Source: Rhizosphaericola sp047606825
Lineage (GTDB): Bacteria; Bacteroidota; Bacteroidia; Chitinophagales; Chitinophagaceae
Length of the DNA: 29,055 nucleotides
Reading direction: 5' to 3'
Assembly (NCBI GenBank): GCA_047606825.1
Contig: JASGDY010000011.1
Span: 1 to 29,055 of the forward strand
Positions 1 through 6,922 of this stretch are shown piece by piece; the first letter of the stretch is position 1, and every line of letters begins with the position of its first letter. The position numbers were made by a program, and so were the translations under genes. The notes beneath the pieces are model-generated. The model did not search any database. It had not been told where the DNA came from and saw only the letters and a program-made list of their open reading frames with translations.

Positions 1-74
1 GCTTCTTGAAAGGTAAGCGATTCTTTTGCTTTTGTCTTGAATGCCTGTCTGCGGGAATCTATGGAATAACTCAT
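1..74 (-). CDS. IS630-family transposase, N-terminal fragment (partial at window edge)
   Basis: ATG at 74-72 on the minus strand opens a frame that stays open to base 1. The 24 complete residues begin MSYSIDSRRQAFKTKA and match the start of the transposase at 28237 (MSYPIAFRKQAFKIKA) at 16 of 24 positions. This is the start of the helix-turn-helix DNA-binding region of IS630-type transposases. The divergence shows that it is a related but different element, not a recent duplicate. A CATCTTTG box ends three bases before the ATG, in the same place as the TATTTTTG box of the other copy, so the message may start at or near the start codon. Too little is present to say whether the transposase is intact. 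Confidence 0.72.
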   Translation of the reverse strand, partial: MSYSIDSRRQAFKTKAKESLTFQE

Positions 75-121
75 ACGCAAAGATGCAAATTATTATGACT
101 TTTTAAAATGATTTGATTATA
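1..121 (-). mobile_element. IS630-family insertion sequence, 5' end only (runs off left edge)
   Basis: The minus strand from about 119 down to 1 carries a short noncoding end of about 45 bp followed by the start of a transposase reading frame. The noncoding end aligns with the one ahead of the second IS630-like transposase near the right edge: both share TA, then AAATCATT, then GTCATA at matching positions, and both place the start codon 44-45 nt from the first TA. IS630 elements insert at TA dinucleotides, and the end lies exactly where a GNAT reading frame stops resembling its family. The boundary is therefore inferred at 118-122. The rest of the element is outside the window, so completeness and the far inverted repeat cannot be judged. 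Confidence 0.7.
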
Positions 122-261
122 TATTCCTTTTCCACACCGGTATGGACGGCGTTGACACGTCGCGGATTTGCCCAGGTATAGCTCAACATACCGACTTCCT
201 TACCGTCCACTTCGGCTTTGAAATAACCGGACTTACTTGTATTGATATGTGAAATTTTCAT
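103..261 (-). pseudogene. GNAT-type N-acetyltransferase, 3'-truncated by an insertion sequence
   Basis: Starting at ATG 261 the frame gives a protein beginning MKISHINTSKSGYFKAEVDG, followed by KEVGMLSYTWANP and HTGVEKEY. This resembles the first half of the small (about 90-95 residue) YjdJ-like GNAT proteins of Bacteroidota, which have a GYFKA-x-DG start, a TY-x-WA strand and an HT-x-V core strand. In the family the next residues form the acetyl-CoA-binding loop (R/K-G-x-G). Here the frame instead runs into IIKSF and a stop at 105-103, inside the IS630 end. The acetyl-CoA loop and the C-terminal helices are missing, so the product should be inactive. A longer reading from ATG 306 is possible, but its extra residues do not look like the family. 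The family call rests on a short stretch. Confidence 0.6.
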
Positions 262-445
262 TGCTATTTTTTTAAGACAATAACCGCTTTCTTTGTACCA
301 GCACATCTCAAAAAATGTGCTTTTTCACCCTAAGCAAACCATTGCGCACGACAATCGCAACAATATTTTGCCCAATTGTCCGATATTTTCCAATATGCAA
401 TTAAAGTTGCATATATCTTTACAGTCTAAATGCTATAATCAAACC

Positions 446-1612
446 ATGTCGTTGTCGTTCGAAAATACGGAAATCGCGTTTCAATACAGAAACAACAAAC
501 AACTCAAAAAAGCCCATTTCCTGTTCAAATCAATGGGTTCTTCTTTGCTAACCAAAACGGGCATAAAATTAACAACTTTTGCACTCAAACTCCATCTTCC
601 GGTCAAGCGGCTTATCAAATCCACGATATTTGAACAGTTCTGTGGTGGCGAGACCATAGAGGAAGCGGGAAAAACAGCCGAAACACTCGGCAAATACAAT
701 GTCACCGTGGCACTGGACTACGGCGTGGAGGGCAAGGAAACTGAACAAGACCACGACAATGCCGTTCCGGAATTTGTCAAGGCAATCGAATACGCCGCCA
801 CGCAGAAAAACATCCCCATCATTCCCATCAAGATTACGGGGTTCGCCAGTTTTGCATTGTTGGAAAAACTCCATGAAAACAAATCCGTTACACCTGACGA
901 ACAAGAGGCATGGCAACGTGTCGGCAAGCGCATCGACACCATCTGCGCCTTCGCCGCCAAAAACAAAATACGCATCCTCATCGACGCGGAAGAAACGTGG
1001 ATCCAAAATCCCATAGACGAACTTTCCAACCTCATGATGGAGCGCTACAACAGGGAGGACTGTTATATCTTCAACACGTACCAGCACTATTGTACACACC
1101 GGCTGGACGACATGAAAAAAGATTTTGGAACCGCTGTCGCCAAAGGCTATTTCTTCGGTGCCAAAATCGTCCGCGGTGCCTACATGGAAAAAGAAAGGGC
1201 TCGCGCCGCCGAAAAAGGTTACGCCTCTCCCATCAACCCGGACAAGGCAACAACCGACAGCAAATACAACGCAGCCATCGATTTCTGTCTGGAACACCTC
1301 GGACCTCTGACGCTTTATATAGGGACACACAACGAGGAAAGTTGCCTCAAGGCAGTCAATATATTGTCCGAAAAAGGTATCCCGCCGACCGACCCGCACG
1401 TATTTTTTGCACAATTGTACGGGATGAGCGACAACATGACTTTCAACCTCGCCGATGCCGGCTACCACGCCAACAAATACCTGCCCTACGGCCCGGTGGA
1501 TGACGTCATCCCCTACCTGATGCGCCGCGCACAGGAAAACACTTCCGTAAAAGGACAGACAGGTAGGGAACTTTCCCTCATCCAGAAAGAAATGAAACGA
1601 AGAAGACTCTAA
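446..1612 (+). CDS. proline dehydrogenase (monofunctional)
   Basis: This enzyme would oxidise proline to pyrroline-5-carboxylate with FAD, the first step of proline catabolism, feeding electrons to the membrane quinone pool. The 388-residue product has the usual length of the Bacteroidota single-domain enzyme. Visible landmarks are LDYGVEGKE (90-97), the IKITG strand (129-133), the LIDAEE strand (178-183), the KIVRGAYMEKER segment (240-251) that lines the active site of the beta/alpha barrel, and the C-terminal YLMRRAQENTSVKG signature (357-370) with the arginine pair that holds the proline carboxylate. The frame is open from 293, but ATG 446 gives the family start (MSLSFENTEIAFQYR); the upstream residues are low-complexity and unlike the family. 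No P5C dehydrogenase domain or neighbouring gene is present, so that second step must be encoded elsewhere. Confidence 0.93.
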   Translation: MSLSFENTEIAFQYRNNKQLKKAHFLFKSMGSSLLTKTGIKLTTFALKLHLPVKRLIKSTIFEQFCGGETIEEAGKTAETLGKYNVTVALDYGVEGKETEQDHDNAVPEFVKAIEYAATQKNIPIIPIKITGFASFALLEKLHENKSVTPDEQEAWQRVGKRIDTICAFAAKNKIRILIDAEETWIQNPIDELSNLMMERYNREDCYIFNTYQHYCTHRLDDMKKDFGTAVAKGYFFGAKIVRGAYMEKERARAAEKGYASPINPDKATTDSKYNAAIDFCLEHLGPLTLYIGTHNEESCLKAVNILSEKGIPPTDPHVFFAQLYGMSDNMTFNLADAGYHANKYLPYGPVDDVIPYLMRRAQENTSVKGQTGRELSLIQKEMKRRRL

Positions 1613-1721
1613 TTCCTATCGGTAAAGATATTCTCATGTAAAATAACGGTCCAACCTGTTTGGCATAGTTTTAGATTTCGCCTTATCAAACAAAATTTTA
1701 ATTTACATAAATGTATTTGTT

Positions 1722-2735
1722 ATGGATAATCAGTATAGCACCAATGCTCCCGTTTCTAGCAATCCGTCAAAACCGCCTGTTAGCAACACTCCGAAGCCGA
1801 ACGACAACAGAAACCTTATTTATGGCATCCTCATAGCCGCTCTTATATTGGTGGTAGGATACGTAATATACGACAAAACAAAGACAAACTCCACCGTCAA
1901 CACATTGCAGACGCAATACTCCGCAGTGGACTCATCCAAAAATGCCATCCAGGCTGAATACAATGCCACCCTTGCCCGCATGGATTCTTTAACGGGCAGC
2001 AACGTGCAGTTGCAAGGCGCATTGGCCGACAGGCAAAAAGAAATCGAATCCTTGAAAACACAGATCAAGGACGAACTGAGCAAAAACAATGCGGACCTTA
2101 GCAAAGCACGCAGCCTGATTGCTGAACTTAGAGGGAAAGTGGACAACCTGATGGAAGAAGTTGCTAAACTGAAAGCTGAAAACCAACAATTGACAGCTTC
2201 CAACCAGCAGCTCAGCACCGAAAAGGACACACTTACCAACAGGAATACTTCCCTCAACCAAAACCTGACTGAAACCACGGAAGCTAAAAACAAAATGGAA
2301 GAAGAAGCTTCCACCCTGCATGCTTCTGGTTTCAACATTACGGCCATCGACGTGAAAGGCAACGGTAAGGAATCCGAAACAAGCAAAGCCAAAAAAGCAG
2401 ATTTGCTCAGAATCTCTTTTTACCTGGATGAGAACAGAATCACTAAAACAGGTGCCAAGACTCTGTACATGGTTGTAAAAAGTCCCGATGGCAATACAGT
2501 CACCATCCCGTCTGCGGGAAGCGGTACCCTGACAACCAAGGAAGAAGGTGAAATCACCTACACTACGGCAATCAACGTCGATTATGAACAAGGAAAGAGA
2601 ATCCCTGTTTCCTACGACTGGCGCCAAGACAGCAAATACCAACAAGGTGAATACACTATCCTCATCTACAACAATGGCTACAAGATTGGTGAAGGAACCA
2701 AGACTTTGAAGAAAAGTGGATTCCTGGGTCTATAA
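1722..2735 (+). CDS. membrane-anchored coiled-coil protein of unknown function
   Basis: I do not recognise a named family. The 337-residue protein has a proline- and asparagine-rich polar N-terminus (1-30), one hydrophobic segment (about 32-50), then about 150 residues rich in heptad-like Leu/Ile with Lys, Glu, Gln and Asn (about 58-205), which should form a long coiled coil. A C-terminal beta-rich domain follows (about 207-337) with a KADLLRISFYLDENR strand and a YTILIYNNGYKIGEG end. The topology suggests a single-pass anchor with the rod and the C-terminal domain on the far side of the inner membrane. The C-terminal domain looks like those seen in hypothetical proteins of Chitinophagaceae, but that is memory of the general type and not a match. 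It sits alone, about 110 nt after proline dehydrogenase, and ends at a strong terminator. Confidence 0.75.
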   Translation: MDNQYSTNAPVSSNPSKPPVSNTPKPNDNRNLIYGILIAALILVVGYVIYDKTKTNSTVNTLQTQYSAVDSSKNAIQAEYNATLARMDSLTGSNVQLQGALADRQKEIESLKTQIKDELSKNNADLSKARSLIAELRGKVDNLMEEVAKLKAENQQLTASNQQLSTEKDTLTNRNTSLNQNLTETTEAKNKMEEEASTLHASGFNITAIDVKGNGKESETSKAKKADLLRISFYLDENRITKTGAKTLYMVVKSPDGNTVTIPSAGSGTLTTKEEGEITYTTAINVDYEQGKRIPVSYDWRQDSKYQQGEYTILIYNNGYKIGEGTKTLKKSGFLGL

Positions 2736-2791
2736 AACAAAGTAAAAGGATATAAAGCCTAACGTATCGTATCAATATAGTATTGACAAAA

Positions 2792-2829
2792 CAAAGGTCG
2801 CATCTCAGGTAGATGCGGGCTTTGTTTTT
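2792..2829 (+). terminator. rho-independent terminator after the coiled-coil gene
   Basis: CAAAG, then CGCATCT, pair with AGATGCG and CTTTG around the 5-nt loop CAGGT, with a two-base internal loop (GT/GG). Five T residues follow directly. It lies 56 nt past the stop codon of the coiled-coil gene and is oriented to stop its transcript. Confidence 0.85.
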
Positions 2830-2973
2830 ACCAACAAGTAAACAAAAATCCAGCATTCGTCGAGGATTGCAATTGTTGACAATTACGAGATTGGGTGCTA
2901 TGAATCGGCACACTTTATCCATGACGATTGGATCTGGAAGATGCAAAACCCATTTGTGAAAGTATCCAGACCA

Positions 2974-3873
2974 TCAACCTATCAAGAACTGAAAACTTGT
3001 GGGCAATAGATCTATTGAAATATTATTCCCATATTTTGCCGCAAGCAGCGCGTCGTCAAGGTGCATTTTGGGTAGGTCATCCCAAAAAATCTGTATGGAA
3101 CGGGCCTTTATGGTAGGGAAAGGAGACATAAGAAGTTTACCTTTAATCAAGCTATCCAGATATTGGCAGAAAGCCTCTCGTTGGTGTTCTTCCAGCAAAA
3201 AAACATCGAGGTAGCCATCACCACAGTCCGCGTCCGGGGCAAGCGCGAGTCTTGGCCCGATTTGGGGTATGTTCATCATTTCCGCCATCAGGAACTTTCC
3301 CCTATGATTTTTTCCGTCGACGGACACTGTCCCCTTATAGGCTTTGCCCGCCAACGTTAGTTGCCGTAGAATTTGCAACGCCGACTTCAATTCCTTGTCA
3401 GGTGTATTTCTTAGTTGTCGCGGAATCTCGACCATTGCCTGTATCAACTGCGGAAACAATCCCCAACCACACCCCTCAACAAAAAACCGTTCTTTTTCAT
3501 CTCCGGAAAAGCACCTGCCGACATTGAGCTGCCTGTATTGCCTTTTGTGCCAAGATTGGATAATCTCCGTTAGGGTTCCTGTGATGTTGAGCGATCGGGC
3601 AATATTGTTAGCTGTTCCCAACGGAAGGATGCCCAAAGGCCTGAAACGGCTCAAAGGTTGTTCCAGCAATTCCATGCAGGCCCTCCTAACCGTACCGTCT
3701 CCTCCGGCGACCGCAACCAAGTCGAGTTCCGGCGATATGGGCGCCAGACCTTTTTTATGGTGCACAGCCTTTACCATCCGAAAGCCTTCTTTGGATATCT
3801 GCGATGCCAACGCTTTAAACCTTCCGTTTTTTTCACCGGAACGGGGGTTATAATACAATTTTACGGATAACAT
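2974..3873 (-). CDS. diacylglycerol/lipid kinase family protein (YegS/BmrU type)
   Basis: A 299-residue soluble lipid kinase of the DagK catalytic-domain family, which transfers phosphate from ATP to diacylglycerol, sphingoid or related lipids at the inner membrane face. Visible motifs are YYNPRSG (7-13), the nucleotide-binding GGDGT (57-61), LPLGTANNIAR (84-93) and the CGDGYLDV segment (217-224) of the second domain. The family's usual length is about 290-310. It is transcribed away from surE with 92 nt between the two start codons, so the region 3874-3965 should hold two divergent promoters. The substrate cannot be told from sequence. The downstream gap to the coiled-coil gene (2830-2973) shows no gene or clear hairpin. 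Confidence 0.9.
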   Translation of the reverse strand: MLSVKLYYNPRSGEKNGRFKALASQISKEGFRMVKAVHHKKGLAPISPELDLVAVAGGDGTVRRACMELLEQPLSRFRPLGILPLGTANNIARSLNITGTLTEIIQSWHKRQYRQLNVGRCFSGDEKERFFVEGCGWGLFPQLIQAMVEIPRQLRNTPDKELKSALQILRQLTLAGKAYKGTVSVDGKNHRGKFLMAEMMNIPQIGPRLALAPDADCGDGYLDVFLLEEHQREAFCQYLDSLIKGKLLMSPFPTIKARSIQIFWDDLPKMHLDDALLAAKYGNNISIDLLPTSFQFLIG

Positions 3874-3965
3874 TAGTAGTTGCAGTTTTTGAATACAAGA
3901 TGAACGATTGTCGTGTTAAAACGTTATAAGAGCATCAATAGTTCAATCCCAAAATATAAAAAAAA

Positions 3966-4700
3966 ATGAATATTCTTATTACCAACGACGATGGCATCTA
4001 CAGTCCCGGTATCGTATCGCTTGCGGGGATTGCCAGCAGGTTTGGGGCAGTGAAGGTAGTCGCACCAGATATAGAACAGTCGAGTATGGGACAGGCCATA
4101 ACACATTCGCGACCGCTCAGCTACCGCAAATCTCCCATCTCTTTTGGAAACATAGAAGCCTATCGTGTCAATGGTACACCTTCGGACTGCGTGGCACTCG
4201 GGACGCATATCTATACCAAAACGGATGTCGTGCTCTCCGGCATCAACATGGGTGCCAACCTAGGAAACTCAGCATGGCATTCGGGGACATTGGCCGCTGC
4301 CCGTGAAGCCGTGCTACTGGGCGTAAAAGGCATTGCCTTAAGTACGGTCATGGACACGTCGGAACCTGATTTCCAACAGTTGGCACCCTACGTCGCGGAG
4401 GTACTGAAAATACTACTGGACGACCCCGATTTTGGGTTGTACAACGTCAATTTCCCTCGGCAACCCAAAGGTATCCTCTGGACCAACCAGTCTATAAGGT
4501 TTTACGACGGCAAAGTGGTTCCCGGTATGGATCCCCTAAACAGAAAGCATTATTGGATTACCGTTGCACCCCTGAAACCAGCAGAGAAAGGATCCGACAG
4601 GTGGGCCATCGAGAACGATTATATTTCCATAACACCGTTGCGGCTCGATCTTACCGACATGTCTATACTGGAAAAAAAACGACAGTCGCATATCGAGTGA
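3966..4700 (+). CDS. surE: 5'/3'-nucleotidase SurE
   Basis: SurE is a cytoplasmic, divalent-metal-dependent phosphatase acting on 5' and 3' nucleoside monophosphates and short polyphosphates, linked in other bacteria to stationary-phase survival. The 244-residue protein shows the defining N-terminal TNDDG motif (6-10, metal-binding Asp8 and Asp9), the VVAPDIEQSSMG loop (31-42) with the metal-binding serine, the SGINMGANLG motif (91-100) with Asn94, and the HSGTLAAAREA segment (105-115). The start follows an A-rich stretch (eight As directly before ATG), common for weak Shine-Dalgarno genes in this phylum. The gene converges on rsgA with 47 nt between stop codons. In proteobacteria surE neighbours pcm and rpoS; neither is present here. 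Confidence 0.96.
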   Translation: MNILITNDDGIYSPGIVSLAGIASRFGAVKVVAPDIEQSSMGQAITHSRPLSYRKSPISFGNIEAYRVNGTPSDCVALGTHIYTKTDVVLSGINMGANLGNSAWHSGTLAAAREAVLLGVKGIALSTVMDTSEPDFQQLAPYVAEVLKILLDDPDFGLYNVNFPRQPKGILWTNQSIRFYDGKVVPGMDPLNRKHYWITVAPLKPAEKGSDRWAIENDYISITPLRLDLTDMSILEKKRQSHIE

Positions 4701-4747
4701 ATAGCGACGTAAGCAATTTGTTCTCGACCTACTTGTATAATGCGGCA

Positions 4748-5680
4748 TCAATATTGCTTCTTCGGCAGCGTGTCCAGTATATTAAGGTAACTCATATAGC
4801 GTTCCAATGTGATTGCTCCATTTTCCACGGCTGCTTTCACGGTGCAGCCCGGTTCGTTGACATGCAGGCAGTTGTTGAAACGGCAATCGTGCAGACGTGC
4901 ACGCATTTCGGGAAAATAGTGCGAAAGTTCCGTCGGTTGGATATCGTCCGTGATGCCAAACTCGCGGATGCCGGGCGTGTCGATGATGCGGCCACCTCCG
5001 ACTTTCAAGTCATACATCTGCGCAAAAGTCGTGGTGTGCAACCCTTTGCCGCTCCAAGCACTCACTTCCTGTGTCTTGATATTTTCTTCCGGCAAGATTT
5101 CGTTGATAAAAGTGGATTTTCCGATACCGCTCTGTCCACTGATAAGCGTGGTTTTGTGGGAAAGCGTAGCAATCACCGCATCCAAACCTTCTTTCGTCTC
5201 CAAACTCAACGTGAAAACACCGTAACCCAATGGAAGATATACGTCCTTTATTTTTTCCAGCAACGCCCACTCCTTTTGACGGAAAGTGTCGGACTTGTTG
5301 ACGACAAGGTTGGTCGGCACGTGCCAAGCCTCCGCCGCCGCAAGGAAGCGATCCATAAATCCTGTCGAGGTTTTCGGGTCGCGCAGCCCGACAAAAAGCA
5401 AAGCCTGGTCAAGGTTGGCCGCCACGATATGGCGCTGGTTGCGGTTGTGCGCCGAAGTGCGGACGATATAGTTTTTGCGATCGTGGATATGCGTAATCGT
5501 CGCGACGTTATCCTCGCCGTCCTCCGGTTCCACGTCCACCACATCGCCCACGGCAATGGGATTGGTCGTCGTCAAGCCTTCGATTTTGAATTTGCCTTTG
5601 ATACGTGCGTTGAACAGCTTGCCGTCGTCGGTCTTTGCGATGTACCAACTGCCTGTGGATTTATATATCGTCGCGATTGC
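4748..5680 (-). CDS. rsgA: ribosome small subunit-dependent GTPase A
   Basis: RsgA is a circularly permuted GTPase that checks and releases the maturing 30S subunit. An N-terminal OB-fold is followed by motifs in permuted order: G4 NKSD (129-132), G1 GQSGIGKS (183-190), G3 DTPG (235-238). A C-terminal zinc site of Cys267, Cys272, His274 and Cys280 completes it. I choose TTG 5680 as the start: the protein then begins AIATIYKSTGSWY, close to the usual Bacteroidota RsgA start, with about 310 residues. An earlier TTG at 5710 is in frame but lies inside a perfect TAnnTTTG promoter box, so it would fall upstream of the transcript start. The gene is monocistronic and converges with surE. A continuous open frame of 380 codons on the opposite strand is a composition artefact. 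Confidence 0.95.
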   Translation of the reverse strand, partial: AIATIYKSTGSWYIAKTDDGKLFNARIKGKFKIEGLTTTNPIAVGDVVDVEPEDGEDNVATITHIHDRKNYIVRTSAHNRNQRHIVAANLDQALLFVGLRDPKTSTGFMDRFLAAAEAWHVPTNLVVNKSDTFRQKEWALLEKIKDVYLPLGYGVFTLSLETKEGLDAVIATLSHKTTLISGQSGIGKSTFINEILPEENIKTQEVSAWSGKGLHTTTFAQMYDLKVGGGRIIDTPGIREFGITDDIQPTELSHYFPEMRARLHDCRFNNCLHVNEPGCTVKAAVENGAITLERYMSYLNILDTLPKKQY

Positions 5681-5707
5681 CAAATTGATGTATGATTTAC
5701 GAGTCAG

Positions 5708-5739
5708 CAAAGATAGGGCAATAATGCGGAGACGGAAAG
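5708..5739 (-). promoter_or_regulatory. candidate rsgA promoter (TATCTTTG)
   Basis: On the minus strand TATCTTTG (5715-5708) fits the Bacteroidota -7 consensus TAnnTTTG exactly. Twenty bases upstream lies TTTC (5739-5736), a three-of-four match to the -33 TTTG. The predicted transcript start is about 5704, giving a 20-25 nt leader to TTG 5680. No experimental support. Confidence 0.5.
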
Positions 5740-6088
5740 ATGGAAAGTTAGTACATCGGCGGACAGTAATCAGTGGACAGACACTTGCAACTTACGCAAA
5801 TCACGGGTTGAATAATAATTATCAAACATTCAACCCTTTCAGCATTACACCATGGTCGTGTCCGCACGCACCACAAAAATTCCAAACATTTTTAGACCTG
5901 ATGCATCTTGTTTGAAATGGTTTGATATATTTGTGTATTATAAAAATAGCTAAAAAAATATCAAGCTATTAATGGGAGCAAGATATATGACCTATTAAGT
6001 TTTCTGAAACGCATAACCGGTAAGGGTTTATATTTCACACATAGGGCATAATTACCCAAACGATTAATAAAAAGAAATTCGAGAAAAC
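5740..6088. other. intergenic region between rsgA and the CPBP gene, no gene seen
   Basis: I find no convincing gene here. The stretch contains a 9-bp inverted repeat, GGGTTGAAT (5805-5813) with ATTCAACCC (5828-5836) around a 14-nt loop, not followed by a T-run on either strand. It also holds an exact TAnnTTTG box, TATATTTG at 5926-5933 on the plus strand, about 155 nt before the CPBP start. No well-spaced TTTG lies upstream of that box, so it is only a weak promoter candidate. Base composition drops sharply to A+T-rich from about 5840 and stays so through the CPBP gene. Confidence 0.5.
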
Positions 6089-6838
6089 ATGAAAGACGAA
6101 CTAAAACCTTTTTGGCGGAATTTTTTTGATTTTAATTGGAAATTTGGATTATTCTTAATTCTTGTCATTTGTATCCCACGATTTATTTTGGTCTTGAAAA
6201 TAAACGAAAATTCCGCAAGTTATAGTTCTATTGTTTTAATGATGCTTATCTCCGCACTTGCGCCATTTATATTTTTGACGAGATTCGGGAGAGCAAAAAT
6301 TGGATTTACAAAACCTAAAAAATACTATTGGTTGTTGTTGGCATTTATCATAGGATTAGTCTACAGCGAGCTACTGTATTTTTTAGGGAAACTACTCTAC
6401 CGAAACACATTTGAAAATTGGTATGTTTACATTGCCAAAACGTATAACATTCCTATAGGTATGAAACCAAATGACAAACAAATATTATTTGTTGTCGCAG
6501 CGGTTACAGGAATGACTTTCAGTCCTATTGGCGAAGAACTCTTTTTTCGCGGGATTGTGCATTCAAGCTTTGCAAAGTCTGTTGGGGAAGGCAAAGCATC
6601 CATCATTGATAGTTTGGCATTCGCATTGACACATATTTCGCATTTTGGATTTGTCTTTGTCAACAATGGATGGAGGTTCTTAACAATTCCAACTATAATA
6701 TGGGTATTAAGTATGTTCATAGCAAGTATTTTATTTTTTCAATGCCGGAAAAATTCAGGCTCAATATTAGGAGCCGTAATGTCCCATGCAGCATTTAATT
6801 TAGGGATGACATATTCCATTTTTTACTTCTTAGAATGA
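6089..6838 (+). CDS. CPBP family intramembrane metalloprotease
   Basis: A 249-residue polytopic membrane protein of the CPBP/CAAX-protease (Abi) family, which contains glutamate-dependent intramembrane endopeptidases; some members give bacteriocin self-immunity or modify surface proteins. About six to seven hydrophobic segments are visible. The catalytic signature is complete: GEELFFRG (148-155, Glu149, Glu150, Arg154), a second motif with THISH (181-185), and a third with SHAAFN (232-237, His233 and Asn237). The gene is clearly more A+T-rich than its neighbours, with many AAA, ATT and TTT codons, and stands alone between two convergent or unrelated genes, which suggests a separate origin. 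The substrate is unknown. It converges on the TonB receptor gene with 84 nt between them. Confidence 0.88.
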   Translation: MKDELKPFWRNFFDFNWKFGLFLILVICIPRFILVLKINENSASYSSIVLMMLISALAPFIFLTRFGRAKIGFTKPKKYYWLLLAFIIGLVYSELLYFLGKLLYRNTFENWYVYIAKTYNIPIGMKPNDKQILFVVAAVTGMTFSPIGEELFFRGIVHSSFAKSVGEGKASIIDSLAFALTHISHFGFVFVNNGWRFLTIPTIIWVLSMFIASILFFQCRKNSGSILGAVMSHAAFNLGMTYSIFYFLE

Positions 6839-6922
6839 AAATAATTGTTGAGAACAATATGGAAATAATCATGACCTAAAAAGCATCCTCCAACCTATCT
6901 GTTAAATGCTAAAATCTACGCG

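Noticed and set aside
569..1468. Open frame of 299 codons antisense to proline dehydrogenase
   Set aside because: It is antisense to a protein with full family motifs; the product is rich in Val, Phe, Gly and Cys with no domain.
4553..5695. Open frame of 380 codons on the plus strand, opposite rsgA
   Set aside because: It lies fully antisense to a clear RsgA with all motifs, starts at TTG, and its product is low in recognisable structure (rich in Arg, His, Val and Phe). It is a by-product of codon composition.
5805..5836. 9-bp inverted repeat as a terminator of rsgA or the CPBP gene
   Set aside because: It lies upstream of both genes, has a 14-nt loop and no T-run, so it cannot end either transcript.
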